Shown one piece after another: positions 34,662 to 45,163 of a stretch of 64,000 bases of DNA. How positions within the stretch are numbered: position 1 is the first letter of the stretch; the number at the start of each line of letters is the position of its first letter. Origin of the DNA: REEB95 sp963810055 (lineage in GTDB: Bacteria > Pseudomonadota > Alphaproteobacteria > ATCC43930 > CGMCC-115725); contig CAWEME010000023.1 in the NCBI GenBank assembly GCA_963810055.1, positions 1 to 64,000 of the forward strand, written 5' to 3'. The notes beneath the pieces were generated by a model that had not been told where the DNA came from, ran no database searches, and saw only the letters and a program-made list of their open reading frames with translations. A program made the position numbers and the translations under genes.

Positions 34662-35327
34662 ATGAATGTCAATGACTTCCGCGCCGCCCGACTCGCCATG
34701 GTCGAAAGCCAGTTGCGCACCAACACGGTGACGCATCCCGGCGTGCTGGCGGCGTTCATCGAGTTGCCGCGCGAGCGCTTCGTGCCCGCGGGCTTGCATG
34801 ACAGCGCTTATGTCGACGAGGACATCCCCTTGAAGCCGGGCCGCTTCCTGATGGAGCCGTTGGTGCTGGCGCGGCTTGTCCAGCTGGCGTCGGTCGGGCC
34901 CAAGGACAAGGCGCTGGTGATCGGCGCGGCCACCGGCTATGCCGTGGCCGCGGTGGCGTTGCTGGCGCAAAGCGTGGTGGCGGTCGAGGCCGATCCCCAG
35001 CTCGCGAAGCAGGCCCGCGCCAATCTCGCTTCGTTGCATCTCGCCAATGCGACCGTGATCGAAGGCCCGCATGAACTGGGCCACAAGCCGGGCGCGCCCT
35101 ATGACGTGATCCTGCTCGACGGCGCCGCCGCCGAGATTCCGCGCGCGGTGTCCGATCAGCTCGCCGAAGGCGGGCGGCTGGTTGCCGTTTTGCGCCCGCG
35201 CGGCGCATTGGTCGGCCAGGCCACGGTGATAACCCGCCAGGGCGCAACGCTCGGCCGCAGCGTGATCTTCGATTCCGGCACGCCCTATCTGCCGGGCTTC
35301 ATACCGGCGCCGGGTTTCGCGTTCTGA
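34662..35327 (+). CDS. Protein-L-isoaspartate O-methyltransferase-like protein
   Basis: 221 residues of the PCMT family (ARLAMVESQLRTNTVTHPGVLAAF, RERFVP, ALVIGAATGYAVAAVALLA, VEADPQL). The motif I GAATGY replaces the GTGSGY of true repair enzymes, a form common in the alphaproteobacterial copies located just before tolC, whose catalytic role is uncertain. Followed after 24 bases by tolC, as in many alphaproteobacteria. Confidence 0.86.
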   Translation: MNVNDFRAARLAMVESQLRTNTVTHPGVLAAFIELPRERFVPAGLHDSAYVDEDIPLKPGRFLMEPLVLARLVQLASVGPKDKALVIGAATGYAVAAVALLAQSVVAVEADPQLAKQARANLASLHLANATVIEGPHELGHKPGAPYDVILLDGAAAEIPRAVSDQLAEGGRLVAVLRPRGALVGQATVITRQGATLGRSVIFDSGTPYLPGFIPAPGFAF

Positions 35328-35351
35328 GGCCGGGGCGAGGGAGTTGCCGCC

Positions 35352-36716
35352 ATGCGCCGCGTGATTGCCCTCGTTCTGGGCTTTTCCACCGCCCTGGTAT
35401 CATTCGGCGCGCGGGCCGAGACGCTCGAAGACGCGCTGGTCGAGACCTACAACAGCAATCCTCAGATCCTGGCCGAGCGCGCCAATCTGCGCGCCACCGA
35501 CGAAGGCGTAAGCCAGGCGCTGGGCGGCTGGCGGCCGACGGTTCAGTTCACCGCCACGGCGGGACGGGAGAAATTCGAGGCCACGCCGTCCACCGCCTCG
35601 GTGGTGTCCGAAGGAATGACCGATCCGCGCTCGCTCGACCTGGTTTTGACCCAGCCGCTCTTTCAGGGCGGCCAGACCGTGGCCAAGACCGCCCAGGCCG
35701 AAGACACGGTCAAGGCCGAGCGCGCCCATCTGATCGCCACCGAAAGCACGGTGCTGTTCAGCGTGATTTCGGCCTATCTCGACGTGTTGCGCGACCAATC
35801 GGTGGTGGAACTGGATAAGCTCAGCGAGAACGTGCTGACGCAGACCTTGGACCAGACGCGCGCGCAATTCCGCGTCGGCATCTTGACCCGCACCGACGTC
35901 TCGCAGGCCGAGGCGCGGCTCGCCGCCGCCACGGCGCAACGGCAGGTGGACGAGGGCACGCTGCAAAGCGACCGCGCCAATTACGCGCGCTTCGTCGGCC
36001 ATCTGCCGGGCGAACTGACGCAGCCCAGCTTGCGCCCGGCGGTGCCGATGACCAGGGACGAGGCGCTGAGCCTGGCCGCGCTCAAGAATCCGAACGTGAT
36101 TTCGGCGCTGTTCACGGAAGAGGCGTCACGCGATTTCGTCACCGCCACCGAGGCGCAGTTGCTGCCGAGCATCAACCTGGTCGGCCAGGTCAACCGCACC
36201 GACGATCCCAATTTCCTGGCCGATCACGAGGAAACCTACGGCGTGATCGAGGCGCAGCTCGTCATGCCGATTTACGAGGCGGGCGTGATCTATTCGCAAA
36301 GCCGCCAGGCCAAGCAGAAGGTCGGCCAGAGCAAGGGGCTGACCGACGACGCGCGGCGTTTTGCCGTGCAGGGGGCGACCTCGGCCTGGGAAACCATCCA
36401 GGCGCAGCGCGCCAACGTGATCTCGCAGATCACCGCCATCAAGGCGGACGAAACCGCCTATGAAGGAACCAAGGCGCAGCAGACCGTGGGCATACGCACC
36501 ATCCTCGACGTCTTGAACGCCGAGCAGGAGCTGTTTACCGACCGCGTCAACCTGGTCAAGGCGCAACACGATCTGGCGGTGGCCGAGTTCAACCTGGCGC
36601 AGCAGGTGGGGCGCCTGACCGTCGCCGATCTGCAGCTGCCGGTCGACCTTTACGACGTCGAGCGCTATTACAAGGCGGTGCGCGGCAAATGGTTCGGTTT
36701 CGGCCCCAATCAGTAA
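35352..36716 (+). CDS. tolC: TolC-family outer membrane channel for type I secretion
   Basis: 454 residues with a signal peptide (cleavage near ARAE) and two OEP repeats: ETLEDALVETYNSNPQI ... LVLTQPLFQGGQT and a second repeat with MPIYEAGVIYSQSRQAKQ. No lipobox, so it is the TolC rather than the NodT type. It would form the outer-membrane exit duct for ABC or RND systems. Second OEP channel in the window; the other belongs to the RND operon. Confidence 0.92.
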   Translation: MRRVIALVLGFSTALVSFGARAETLEDALVETYNSNPQILAERANLRATDEGVSQALGGWRPTVQFTATAGREKFEATPSTASVVSEGMTDPRSLDLVLTQPLFQGGQTVAKTAQAEDTVKAERAHLIATESTVLFSVISAYLDVLRDQSVVELDKLSENVLTQTLDQTRAQFRVGILTRTDVSQAEARLAAATAQRQVDEGTLQSDRANYARFVGHLPGELTQPSLRPAVPMTRDEALSLAALKNPNVISALFTEEASRDFVTATEAQLLPSINLVGQVNRTDDPNFLADHEETYGVIEAQLVMPIYEAGVIYSQSRQAKQKVGQSKGLTDDARRFAVQGATSAWETIQAQRANVISQITAIKADETAYEGTKAQQTVGIRTILDVLNAEQELFTDRVNLVKAQHDLAVAEFNLAQQVGRLTVADLQLPVDLYDVERYYKAVRGKWFGFGPNQ

Positions 36717-36803
36717 GATTTTACAAGAGCTAGCAATTTTCTCCGGCTTCCCATACTATATGTTGTTTACAGCCTCTAAGGGGCGCAAAGGGAAGAGACC
36801 ATC

Positions 36804-37313
36804 ATGTCGGAGCTGAGACGCCAGGAAGACCCGTCGATGGAGGAGATACTCGCCTCCATCCGCCGCATCATCGCCGAGGACAGCGAGACGCCCGCGCGCG
36901 CCGGCGCCGCGACCATCGACCAGGAGCGGCAGGACATCCTCGAGCTGACCGACCGCATCGAGGCCGACGGCTCGGTGGTGTCGATCGCCTCGCGCAAGGC
37001 GCGCGACAGCCAGGCCTTCGCGCGCGAAGCCCCGGAACCGCTCAAGGTCGAACCGGCCAGGCCGGAGAACGGCCGGATCATCTCGGAAGCCGCCGCCGCC
37101 GCCGCCATGGCCTCGCTCGCCGAACTGGCCAAGGAAGCGCCGCAGGTGAAGGTGGGGCCGGTCCCGCCCGAGAGCAAGGCGGTCGAGGACATGACCCGCG
37201 AGATGATGAAGCCGCTGCTCAAATCCTGGCTCGACAGCAACCTGCCGGAGATCATCGAGCGCGTGGTGCGCGACGAGATCGCGCGCCTATCCCGCGAGGT
37301 CCAAAAGCGCTAG
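36804..37313 (+). CDS. popZ: PopZ-like polar organising protein (DUF2497)
   Basis: 169 residues. The N-terminal helix EDPSMEEILASIRRIIAED is the PopZ client-binding region; a Pro/Glu-rich linker follows; the C-terminal PLLKSWLDSNLPEIIERVVR is the oligomerisation region. PopZ forms polar condensates that anchor ParB/centromeres in Caulobacter. The arrangement immediately before valS is usual in alphaproteobacteria. Confidence 0.88.
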   Translation: MSELRRQEDPSMEEILASIRRIIAEDSETPARAGAATIDQERQDILELTDRIEADGSVVSIASRKARDSQAFAREAPEPLKVEPARPENGRIISEAAAAAAMASLAELAKEAPQVKVGPVPPESKAVEDMTREMMKPLLKSWLDSNLPEIIERVVRDEIARLSREVQKR

Positions 37314-37325
37314 CCCCCACCCTAA

Positions 37326-37349
37326 CCCTCCCCCGCTCGCGGGGGAGGG
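37326..37349. repeat. Hairpin CCCTCCCCC/GGGGGAGGG
   Basis: A 9-bp perfect stem with a 6-base loop (GCTCGC) in the popZ-valS spacer, no T tract on either side. It looks like a dispersed palindromic element rather than a terminator. Confidence 0.5.
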
Positions 37350-37399
37350 AATGGGAGGGGGCGCTTGCCGCCCGGGCGCTGCCCGCCTAGAAAGGGTGG

Positions 37400-40058
37400 A
37401 TGCTCGACAAGACCTTCGACCCGGCCGAGATCGAGGCCCGCATCTACGCCCAATGGGAGAAATCGGGCGTGTTCGCGGCGCATCCCGATTCGGGAAAACG
37501 GCCCTTTTGCGTGATGATGCCGCCGCCCAACGTGACCGGCAGCCTGCATATGGGCCACGCGCTCAACCACACGCTGCAGGACATCCTGATCCGTTTCGAG
37601 CGCATGCGCGGCCGCGACACGCTGTGGCAGCCGGGCACCGATCATGCCGGCATCGCCACCCAAATGGTGGTGGAACGGAATCTCGAGCAGGAGAATATCA
37701 CCCGCCAGGAGCTGGGCCGCCCCGATTTCATCGACCGGGTGTGGAAATGGAAATCCCAAAGCGGCGGCACCATCACCCGGCAATTGCGCGCGCTCGGCGC
37801 CTCGCCCGATTGGAGCCGCGAACGCTTCACCATGGACGAGGGGCTCAGCGCCGCCGTCCGCAAGGTGTTCGTGGCGCTCTTCAAGGAAGGGCTGATCTAC
37901 CGCGACAAGCGGCTGGTCAATTGGGACCCCAAGCTGCACACCGCCGTCTCGGACCTGGAGGTGGAAAGCCGCGAGACCAAGGGCTCGCTGTGGTACCTAA
38001 ACTATCCGGTCGACGGGAGACCGGGTGAATATGTAGTCGTCGCGACAACGAGACCCGAAACCATGCTGGGCGACACCGGCGTGGCGGTGAACCCCAAGGA
38101 CGAGCGCTACCGCGCTCTTGTTGGGTGTCATGTGATCCTGCCCTTGGTCGGGCGGAAGATTCCCATCGTCGCCGACGAATACGCCGATCCGGAAACCGGC
38201 AGCGGCGCGGTCAAGATCACCCCGGCGCATGACTTCAACGACTTCGCCGTCGGCCAGCGCCACAAGCTGCCGCTCATCAACGTGCTCGACCGCGACGCCA
38301 AGCTCAACGACGAGGCGCCCGAGGCCTATCGCGGCATGGACCGGTTTGCCGCGCGCAAGAAAATTCTCGCCGATCTCGAAGCCGGCGGCTTCCTCGCCAA
38401 GACCGAGCCGCACACCCTGATGGTGCCTTACGGCGACCGCTCGGGCGTGGTGCTCGAGCCCTGGCTCACCGACCAGTGGTATGTCGACGCCAAGACGCTG
38501 GCCAAGCCGGCGATCGAGGCGGTGGAGCGCGGCGCCACGGTGTTCGTGCCGCGGCAATGGGAGAACACCTTCTTCGAATGGATGCGCAACATCCAGCCCT
38601 GGTGCGTGTCGCGCCAGATCTGGTGGGGCCACCAGATCCCGGCCTGGTACGCGCCCGACGGTTTGGTGTTCGTCGAGGAAACCGAAGCCTTGGCCATGAA
38701 CGCGGCGGCCAAGCATTACGGCAAGCCCGTCCCGTTGAAACGCGACGAGGACGTGCTCGACACCTGGTTCTCCTCGGCGTTGTGGCCGTTCTCGACGCTG
38801 GGCTGGCCCGAGCAGACGAAATATCTCGAGCATTATTACCCGACCGACGTGCTGGTGACCGGGTTCGACATCATCTTCTTCTGGGTCGCGCGCATGATGA
38901 TGATGGGTTTGAAATTCATGGGCGAAGTGCCGTTCAAGACGGTCTATATCCACGCCCTGGTGCGCGACGAACGCGGCCAGAAAATGTCAAAATCCAAGGG
39001 CAATATCGTCGATCCCATCGCCACCATCGAGACCTATGGCTGCGACGCGCTGCGTTTCACCCTCACGGCGCTGGCGGCGCAGGGACGCGACATCAAACTC
39101 GCGCAGAGCCGCATCGAGGGCTATCGCAACTTCGCCACCAAGCTGTGGAACGCCGCGCGCTTCGCCGAGATCAACGGCTGCAAGCTCGACCCGAAATTCG
39201 ATCCGGCCAAGGCCCGGCTCACGGTCAATCGCTGGATCGTGTCGGCGCTGGCGCGGACGGAGGCGCGCGTCACCGAGGCCATCGAAGCCTTCGAGTTCAA
39301 CGCTGCCGCCGACGCGCTTTATCATTTCACCTGGGGCACGTTCTGCGACTGGTATGTCGAGTTTTCCAAGCCGATCCTGACCGGCGCGGATGAAGAGGCC
39401 AAGGCCGAAACGCGCGCCACCACGTCCTGGGTCTTGAGCCAGATCGTTCATCTGCTGCATCCGGTCATGCCCTTCATCACCGAGGAATTGTGGAAGAATT
39501 TTGCGGGCGACAAGGCGGGCATGTTGATGGCATCGCGCTGGCCCGCGCTTGACCCGGGTCTCGCCGACCAAAACGCGGCGGCGGAGATGGATTGGGTGGT
39601 CGAGCCTGATCGCGCAGATCCGCACCGCGCGCGCCGAGATGAACGTGCCGCCGGGCAACGAGATTCTGGCCTATCTCACCGAAGCCGGTGCGGAGCAGAA
39701 GGAATGGCTTTTGCGCCACGGCGATCAAATCAGGCGCCTCGCCCGGCTGAAGCAGATTCACCCGGCCGATGCCGGAGCCTCGGCCAAGCAGAACTCCATC
39801 CAGGTGGTGGTGGAGAACGCCTCGCTGCTGTTGGACCTGGAGGGCGCGGTCGATCTCGGCAAGGAGCGCGCGCGGCTCCAGAAAGAGGCGCAAGCGGTGC
39901 GCGGCGAGCTTGACAAGATCGCGGCCAAGCTCGGCAATGAGCAGTTCATCGCCAAGGCCAGGCCCGAGGCGGTGGACGAGCAGCGCGAGCGCGAAACCAA
40001 CGCCCGCGCGGCGCTATCGCGGCTCGAAGCGGCCTTGGATAGAATAGGCGGCGCATGA
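37400..40058 (+). CDS. valS: Valyl-tRNA synthetase (one frameshift)
   Basis: Charges tRNA-Val; essential. HIGH-type motif is NVTGSLHMGHALNH, the KMSKS motif is GQKMSKSKGN, an editing domain lies between, and the C-terminal coiled-coil arm (ERARLQKEAQAVRGELDKI) is in another frame. The switch is at 39604: adding two bases (GAG-CGC-CTG) joins MDWVV to LIAQIRTARAEMNVPPG and gives 886 residues. Since the gene is essential, a consensus error is most likely. Its stop overlaps the greB start. Confidence 0.93.
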
Positions 40059-40618
40059 GCAAGGCATTCACCCGCGAAGGCGACGAGGCGCCCGACGAGG
40101 TCGACGCGGCAACGGTCGAGCATTCGGAACTCCCGCCCGGCGCCAAGAACTACATCACGCCCGCGGGCTTCAAACAGCTCCAGGACGAGCTCAAGCATCT
40201 GGTCAAGGACGAGCGGCCCAAGGTGGTGGAGACGGTCGCCTGGGCGGCGGGCAACGGCGACCGCTCGGAGAACGGCGATTACATCTACGGCAAGAAGCGC
40301 CTGCGCGAGATCGACGGCCGCATCCACTTTTTGACAAAACGGCTGGAGATCGCCGAAGTGGTCAATCCGGCGGCGCAGAAAAACCGCGACCAGGTGTTCT
40401 TCGGCGCCACCGTCACCTATGAAGCGGGCGGCGGCGCCAAGCACAAGATCACCATCGTCGGCGTGGACGAGGCCGATGCCGACCGGGGCAATGTCTCCTG
40501 GGTTTCGCCCGTCGCCAAGGCGCTGTTGAAGGCGCGCGCGGGCGACAAGGTGGAGCTGCGCACGCCGCGCGGCGCCGAGAGCCTCAAAGTGGTGGCGATC
40601 GAATACCCCGGCAAATAG
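40055..40618 (+). CDS. greB: Transcription elongation factor GreB
   Basis: Cleaves backtracked RNA in stalled RNA polymerase. 187 residues with a coiled coil (AAGNGDRSENGDYIYGKKRL with REIDGRIHFLTKRLE, the GreB form) and a C-terminal FKBP-like domain. An extra N-terminal extension of about 25 acidic residues precedes the family start at NYITPAG. ATGA overlap with valS. Confidence 0.92.
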   Translation: MSKAFTREGDEAPDEVDAATVEHSELPPGAKNYITPAGFKQLQDELKHLVKDERPKVVETVAWAAGNGDRSENGDYIYGKKRLREIDGRIHFLTKRLEIAEVVNPAAQKNRDQVFFGATVTYEAGGGAKHKITIVGVDEADADRGNVSWVSPVAKALLKARAGDKVELRTPRGAESLKVVAIEYPGK

Positions 40619-40682
40619 GCCCCTAGCAACCGGCCGCGCCGCTTTGTATGGTGCGCCCCTGGATTTGACAGGGAGACGGGCC

Positions 40683-42425
40683 ATGCCCGACGCCAGTAGC
40701 CGGAAACCGTTCGACAAGTCGAAGCTGCCGAGCCGCCACATCACGGTCGGGCCCGAGCGCGCGCCGCACCGTTCCATGTTCTACGCCATGGGCGTGACCG
40801 AGGAGCAATTGACCCAGCCGATCGTCGGCGTCTGCACCACCTGGAACGAGGCGGCGCCGTGCAACATCTCGCTGTCGCGCCAGGCCCAGTCGGCCAAGAA
40901 AGGCGTCGCCGCTTCCGGCGGCACGCCGCGCGAATTCACCACCATCACCGTCACCGACGGCATCGCCATGGGCCATGCCGGCATGAAATCCTCGCTGGTG
41001 TCGCGCGAGATCATCGCCGATTCGGTCGAGCTCACCATGCGCGGCCACAGCTACGACGCGCTGGTCGGACTGGCCGGCTGCGACAAATCCCTGCCCGGCC
41101 TGATGATGGCGATGCTGCGCTTGAACGTGCCCTCGGTGTTCATGTATGGCGGCTCGATCCTGCCCGGCCGCTTCCAGGGCCGCGACGTCAGCATCGTCGA
41201 CGTGTTCGAAGGCGTCGGCATGCACACCGCCGGCAAGATGACCGACGCGGAATTGCACGAGCTCGAATGCAACGCCTGCCCGTCTTCCGGTTCCTGCGCC
41301 GGCCAGTTCACCGCCAACACCATGGCCTGCGTCTCCGAGGCCATCGGCCTGGCGCTGCCCGGCTCGGCCGGCACGCCCGCGCCCTATGATTCGCGCGACG
41401 CCTATGCCGAGGCCTCGGGCGAGGCGGTGATGAACCTGTTGCGCCTCCGGCTCAGGCCGCGCGACATCGTCACCCGCCAGGCGCTCGAGAACGCGGCCTC
41501 CGTGGTCGCCGCCTCGGGCGGCTCGACCAACGGCGCGCTCCATCTGCCCGCGATCGCCAACGAAGCCGGGATCGATTTCGACATCCACGCGGTGGGAAAG
41601 GTTTTCCAGCGCACGCCCTATATCGGCGACTTCAAGCCGGGCGGCAAATACGTGATGAAGGACCTGCACGGCATCGGCGGCGTGCCGGTGCTGCTGAAGG
41701 CGCTGCTGGACGGGGGCTTTCTGCACGGCGATTGCCTCACCGTCACCGGCAAGACCATGGCGGAGAATCTCAAAAACGTGGTCCTGCCCAAGAACCAGGA
41801 CGTGGTGCATCCGACCTCGAAGCCGCTGTCGCCGACCGGCGGGCTGATGGTGCTCAAGGGCAATCTCGCGCTGCAAGGCTCGATCTGCAAGATCGCGGGC
41901 ATGCAGGGCATCCAGCTCAAGTTCCGCGGTCCGGCGCGCTGCTTCGACCGCGAGGAGGATTGCTTCGCCGCGGTCGAGGCCGGCAAGTACAAGAAGGGCG
42001 ACGTGCTGGTGATCCGCTACGAAGGCCCGCGCGGCGGCCCGGGCATGCGCGAAATGCTGTCCACCACCGCCGCGCTTTACGGCCGGGGCGCGGGCCACGA
42101 CGTGGCGCTCATCACCGACGGGCGTTTCTCCGGCGGCACGCGCGGCTTCTGCATCGGGCATGTCGGGCCCGAGGCCGCCGTGGGCGGACCGATCGGCCTG
42201 TTGAAGGACGGCGACATCATCGTGATGGACGCCATATCCGGCACGCTTTCGGTCGAGCTCTCGGACGAGGAACTGGCCAAGCGGCGCAAGGCCTGGCAGC
42301 CGAGGAAGACCGAATATCAGTCGGGCGCGTTGTGGCGCTACGCCCAGACCGTGGGCGACGCGGAAAAGGGCGCGGTGGTGCATCCCGGAGCCAAAGCGGA
42401 AACCCACGTCTTTGCCGATATCTGA
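40683..42425 (+). CDS. ilvD: Dihydroxy-acid dehydratase
   Basis: Iron-sulfur enzyme of valine, leucine and isoleucine synthesis. 580 residues. Cluster-ligand motifs are GCDKSLPG and CNACPSSGSCAGQFTANTM; the end has ITDGRFSGGTRGFCIGHVGPEA. The CNACPSSGSC form suggests the [2Fe-2S] plant-like subtype. ATG 40683 has GGGAGACGGGCC before it; the frame is open to 40644. The downstream glycosyltransferase gene overlaps its end. Confidence 0.94.
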   Translation: MPDASSRKPFDKSKLPSRHITVGPERAPHRSMFYAMGVTEEQLTQPIVGVCTTWNEAAPCNISLSRQAQSAKKGVAASGGTPREFTTITVTDGIAMGHAGMKSSLVSREIIADSVELTMRGHSYDALVGLAGCDKSLPGLMMAMLRLNVPSVFMYGGSILPGRFQGRDVSIVDVFEGVGMHTAGKMTDAELHELECNACPSSGSCAGQFTANTMACVSEAIGLALPGSAGTPAPYDSRDAYAEASGEAVMNLLRLRLRPRDIVTRQALENAASVVAASGGSTNGALHLPAIANEAGIDFDIHAVGKVFQRTPYIGDFKPGGKYVMKDLHGIGGVPVLLKALLDGGFLHGDCLTVTGKTMAENLKNVVLPKNQDVVHPTSKPLSPTGGLMVLKGNLALQGSICKIAGMQGIQLKFRGPARCFDREEDCFAAVEAGKYKKGDVLVIRYEGPRGGPGMREMLSTTAALYGRGAGHDVALITDGRFSGGTRGFCIGHVGPEAAVGGPIGLLKDGDIIVMDAISGTLSVELSDEELAKRRKAWQPRKTEYQSGALWRYAQTVGDAEKGAVVHPGAKAETHVFADI

Positions 42426-43889
42426 CGTCGAAGCCCGGGAACACGAACGCAAAACGCTGGTCACCGCGGCGGTGCTGATCTACACCCTGGCGCTGACGGC
42501 GCGGCTGCTGCCGGTGTTCGTCCAACCTTCGCTCAATTATCCCGACGAGATTTTCCAAAGCATCGAACAGGCGCACCGGCTGGTCTACGGCACCGGCCTG
42601 GTGCCGTGGGAATTCGTCTACGGCACGCGCTCCTGGTTCCTGCCCGGGGTGATCGCCGGGCTGATGGAATTCGCGCGGATCTTCGGTCCGGGGCCGGCCT
42701 ATTACCTCCCGGTTATCGGCCTGACCTTGGCCGCGCTGGGCGCCACGAGCGCGCTCTGCGCCTTCTTCTGGGGCCAGCGTTTCTACGGCCTGTGGGGCGG
42801 CGTCCTCGCCGGCACCTTCACGGCGATGTGGGTCGACCTGGCCTATTTTAGCCCGCGCGCCTTGAGCGAGGTGGTGGCGGCGCATGTGCTGGTGATCGGG
42901 CTCTATCTGATGGCGCCGGGCTATGCGGTGTCGGACAAGCGGCGCCTGATGCTCGCCGGTTTCCTCTTGGGTCTGGCGGCGATGATGCGGATTCAGCTGG
43001 CGCCGGCGGTGGCGTTGATCGTGCTGTGGCCCGCGGGCGAATGGCGCCGCAACCTGGCGCCGCTGGCGCTGGGCGGATTCGCCGCCTTCCTGCTGTTAGG
43101 ATTACTCGATTGGGCGACCTGGAGCTATCCCTGGGAATCGCTCTATCGCAACGTCGCGCTCAATCTATTTTACGACATCAGCGGGTTTTGGGGCACCGAG
43201 CCCTGGTACGCCTATATCGATCTGCTGGTCGAGCTATTGGACCGTGCCCTTCACCATTTTGATGCTGGTGATGGCGTATCTGGGCAGCTTCCGCGGAAAG
43301 ACGCATCGCGCTGGCGGCGCTGGCCGTCTTCGCCGTCCATTCCTTCATCGGCCACAAGGAGTGGCGCTTCCTCTATCCCGCCATCCTGCTGACGGTGATC
43401 GCGGCCGGGATCGGCGCGGCGTATCTGCTCGACCGCTTCAGCCGGAATTCGAAACCGGTCCTGTTGGCGGTGCCGGCGCTGGTGGCGGCGGTGCTGATTC
43501 CGGTGGCGTTGCTGCGGACCCCGAATTACCGCGAGCTGTTCGGCCGCGACAGCGCGGTGATGCAGGCGGCGGTCGAGGTATCGAAGCTGGACAATGTCTG
43601 CGGCATCGAGCTTTTGGGCGTTCCGTGGTGGTGGTCGGGCGGCTACAGCCTGATGCACCAGAACGCGCCGCTTTACTGGCTCGATGGCGGGCAGGATTTT
43701 GCCGCGCACCAGGATGCCTTCAACACCGTGATCGCGGCGGGCGACGTGCCGGCGCCGTTCGAGAAAAAGACCTGTTTCGGCAAGGTGTGCGTGGCCGAGC
43801 GCCCGGGAAGCTGCGCGCCCTATCCGATGCAGAAGCCCGAAGGCCCTTCCGGCATTCCCGCCTTCATGGCGCCCGAATTGAAAGGCTGA
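42412..43889 (+). CDS. GT22-like membrane mannosyltransferase (Alg9/PIG-B type), two frameshifts
   Basis: Polytopic protein with YPDEIFQSIEQAHRLVYG near the start, the counterpart of the HPDE motif of dolichyl/GPI mannosyltransferases, and GHKEWRFLYP, the HKExRF motif of the same family. About ten membrane segments. Frame changes lie at 43240 (TTG-GACC) and 43304 (ACG-CATC); adding two bases at each gives 493 residues. Possible start TTG at 42412 inside ilvD. The lipid-linked acceptor is unknown. Family call rests on the two motifs and topology. Confidence 0.72.
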
Positions 43890-43899
43890 GTCCGGTCCG

Positions 43900-44964
43900 A
43901 TGCCAAGGGGCATGAAATTCCGCACCCTGCGCCGGGCATCCGATCTCGCCCAAGCCGGGCTGATCGCGCCCGGGCGCGTGGCTGAACTGGAACGGGTCGC
44001 CGGGATTTTCGAGCTGGCGCTGCCGCCGCGGATGGCGGCCCTGATCGGCGACGCCGGAGATCCCATCTTCCGGCAATTCATTCCTTCGTCCGCCGAACTC
44101 GAAACCGCGCCCGGGGAACTCGCCGATCCCATCGGCGACCGGAAATTCTCGCCGGTGAAGGGCATCGTCCACCGTTATCCCGACCGCGTGCTGCTGAAGC
44201 CTTCGCATCTCTGCCCGGTCTATTGCCGCTTCTGCTTCCGCCGCGAGCAGGTGGGACGGGAGGGGGAAAGGCTCTCGCCGCGCGAGTTGGAGGCCGCGCT
44301 CGATTACATCCGGGCGCGAAAGCAAATCTGGGAAGTCATTGTCACCGGCGGCGATCCGTTCCTGCTGTCGCCGCGAAGGGTGCGCGAAATCACGCGCGCG
44401 CTCGACGCCATCCCGCATCTGGGCGTGATCCGGTTTCACACCCGCATGCCCATTGTATCGCCGCGGTCAATCACATCGGCGTTGGTGGAAGCATTGGCCG
44501 CGAAGAAAGCGGTTTATGTGGTGGTGCATGTCAATCATCCGAAGGAGCTGACGCGTGCATCGCGCGCCGCCTGCGCGCGGCTGGTCAAGGCGGGCATTCC
44601 GCTGCTGTCCCAGAGCGTGCTGCTGAAGGGCGTCAACGACGACGCCGCGATTCTGGAAAAACTGTTCCGCGATCTCGTGGCCATGCGGATCAAGCCCTAT
44701 TACCTGCACCACGCCGATCTGGCGCGCGGCACGGCGCATTTCCGCGTGCCCCTGGCCGAAGGCCGCGCCTTGATGAAGCGCCTGCGCGGCCGGGTTTCGG
44801 GTCTGTGCCAGCCGGCCTATGTGCTCGACCTGCCCGGCGGCTTCGGCAAGGTGCCGGTCGGTCCGTGCTATGCGCGCGAGGGAAGCGGGCCGCATGAATG
44901 GCTGATCGAGGATATGGCAGGCCGCCTCCACTGTTACCCGCCGGGCACAGGCGCAAAGGATTAG
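43900..44964 (+). CDS. epmB: EF-P beta-lysylation protein EpmB (lysine 2,3-aminomutase family)
   Basis: 354 residues, radical SAM plus PLP. The cluster motif is CPVYCRFCFRR, with EVIVTGGDPFLLS and VYVVVHVNHPKELT typical of the aminomutase family. The short length (no N-terminal extension of the catabolic lysine aminomutases) and YYLHHADLARGTAHFRV fit EpmB, which makes beta-lysine for elongation factor P. Neither efp nor epmA lies in the window. Confidence 0.85.
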   Translation: MPRGMKFRTLRRASDLAQAGLIAPGRVAELERVAGIFELALPPRMAALIGDAGDPIFRQFIPSSAELETAPGELADPIGDRKFSPVKGIVHRYPDRVLLKPSHLCPVYCRFCFRREQVGREGERLSPRELEAALDYIRARKQIWEVIVTGGDPFLLSPRRVREITRALDAIPHLGVIRFHTRMPIVSPRSITSALVEALAAKKAVYVVVHVNHPKELTRASRAACARLVKAGIPLLSQSVLLKGVNDDAAILEKLFRDLVAMRIKPYYLHHADLARGTAHFRVPLAEGRALMKRLRGRVSGLCQPAYVLDLPGGFGKVPVGPCYAREGSGPHEWLIEDMAGRLHCYPPGTGAKD

Positions 44965-45163
44965 CGTCATCCGCCGCCGCGGGCGTAAATCGCGTTTCTT
45001 TCCAAGGGGATAGTCTTTCCGAGTCGCGCCGCCAAAAAGCGGCCTTTTATTGCGGCGCGCGGATCGAAGGGGTAAAGTTCCTGTAATATCAAAGATGGCG
45101 CGGCGCCTTCCGGATGGGGGCGGGGGAGCCGGGTCAACGGTTGTGTCGAGAGTTTTGAATCGT

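Noticed and set aside
37321..37349. Terminator between popZ and valS
   Set aside because: The hairpin is strong but has no T tract on either strand; it fits a dispersed palindrome better.
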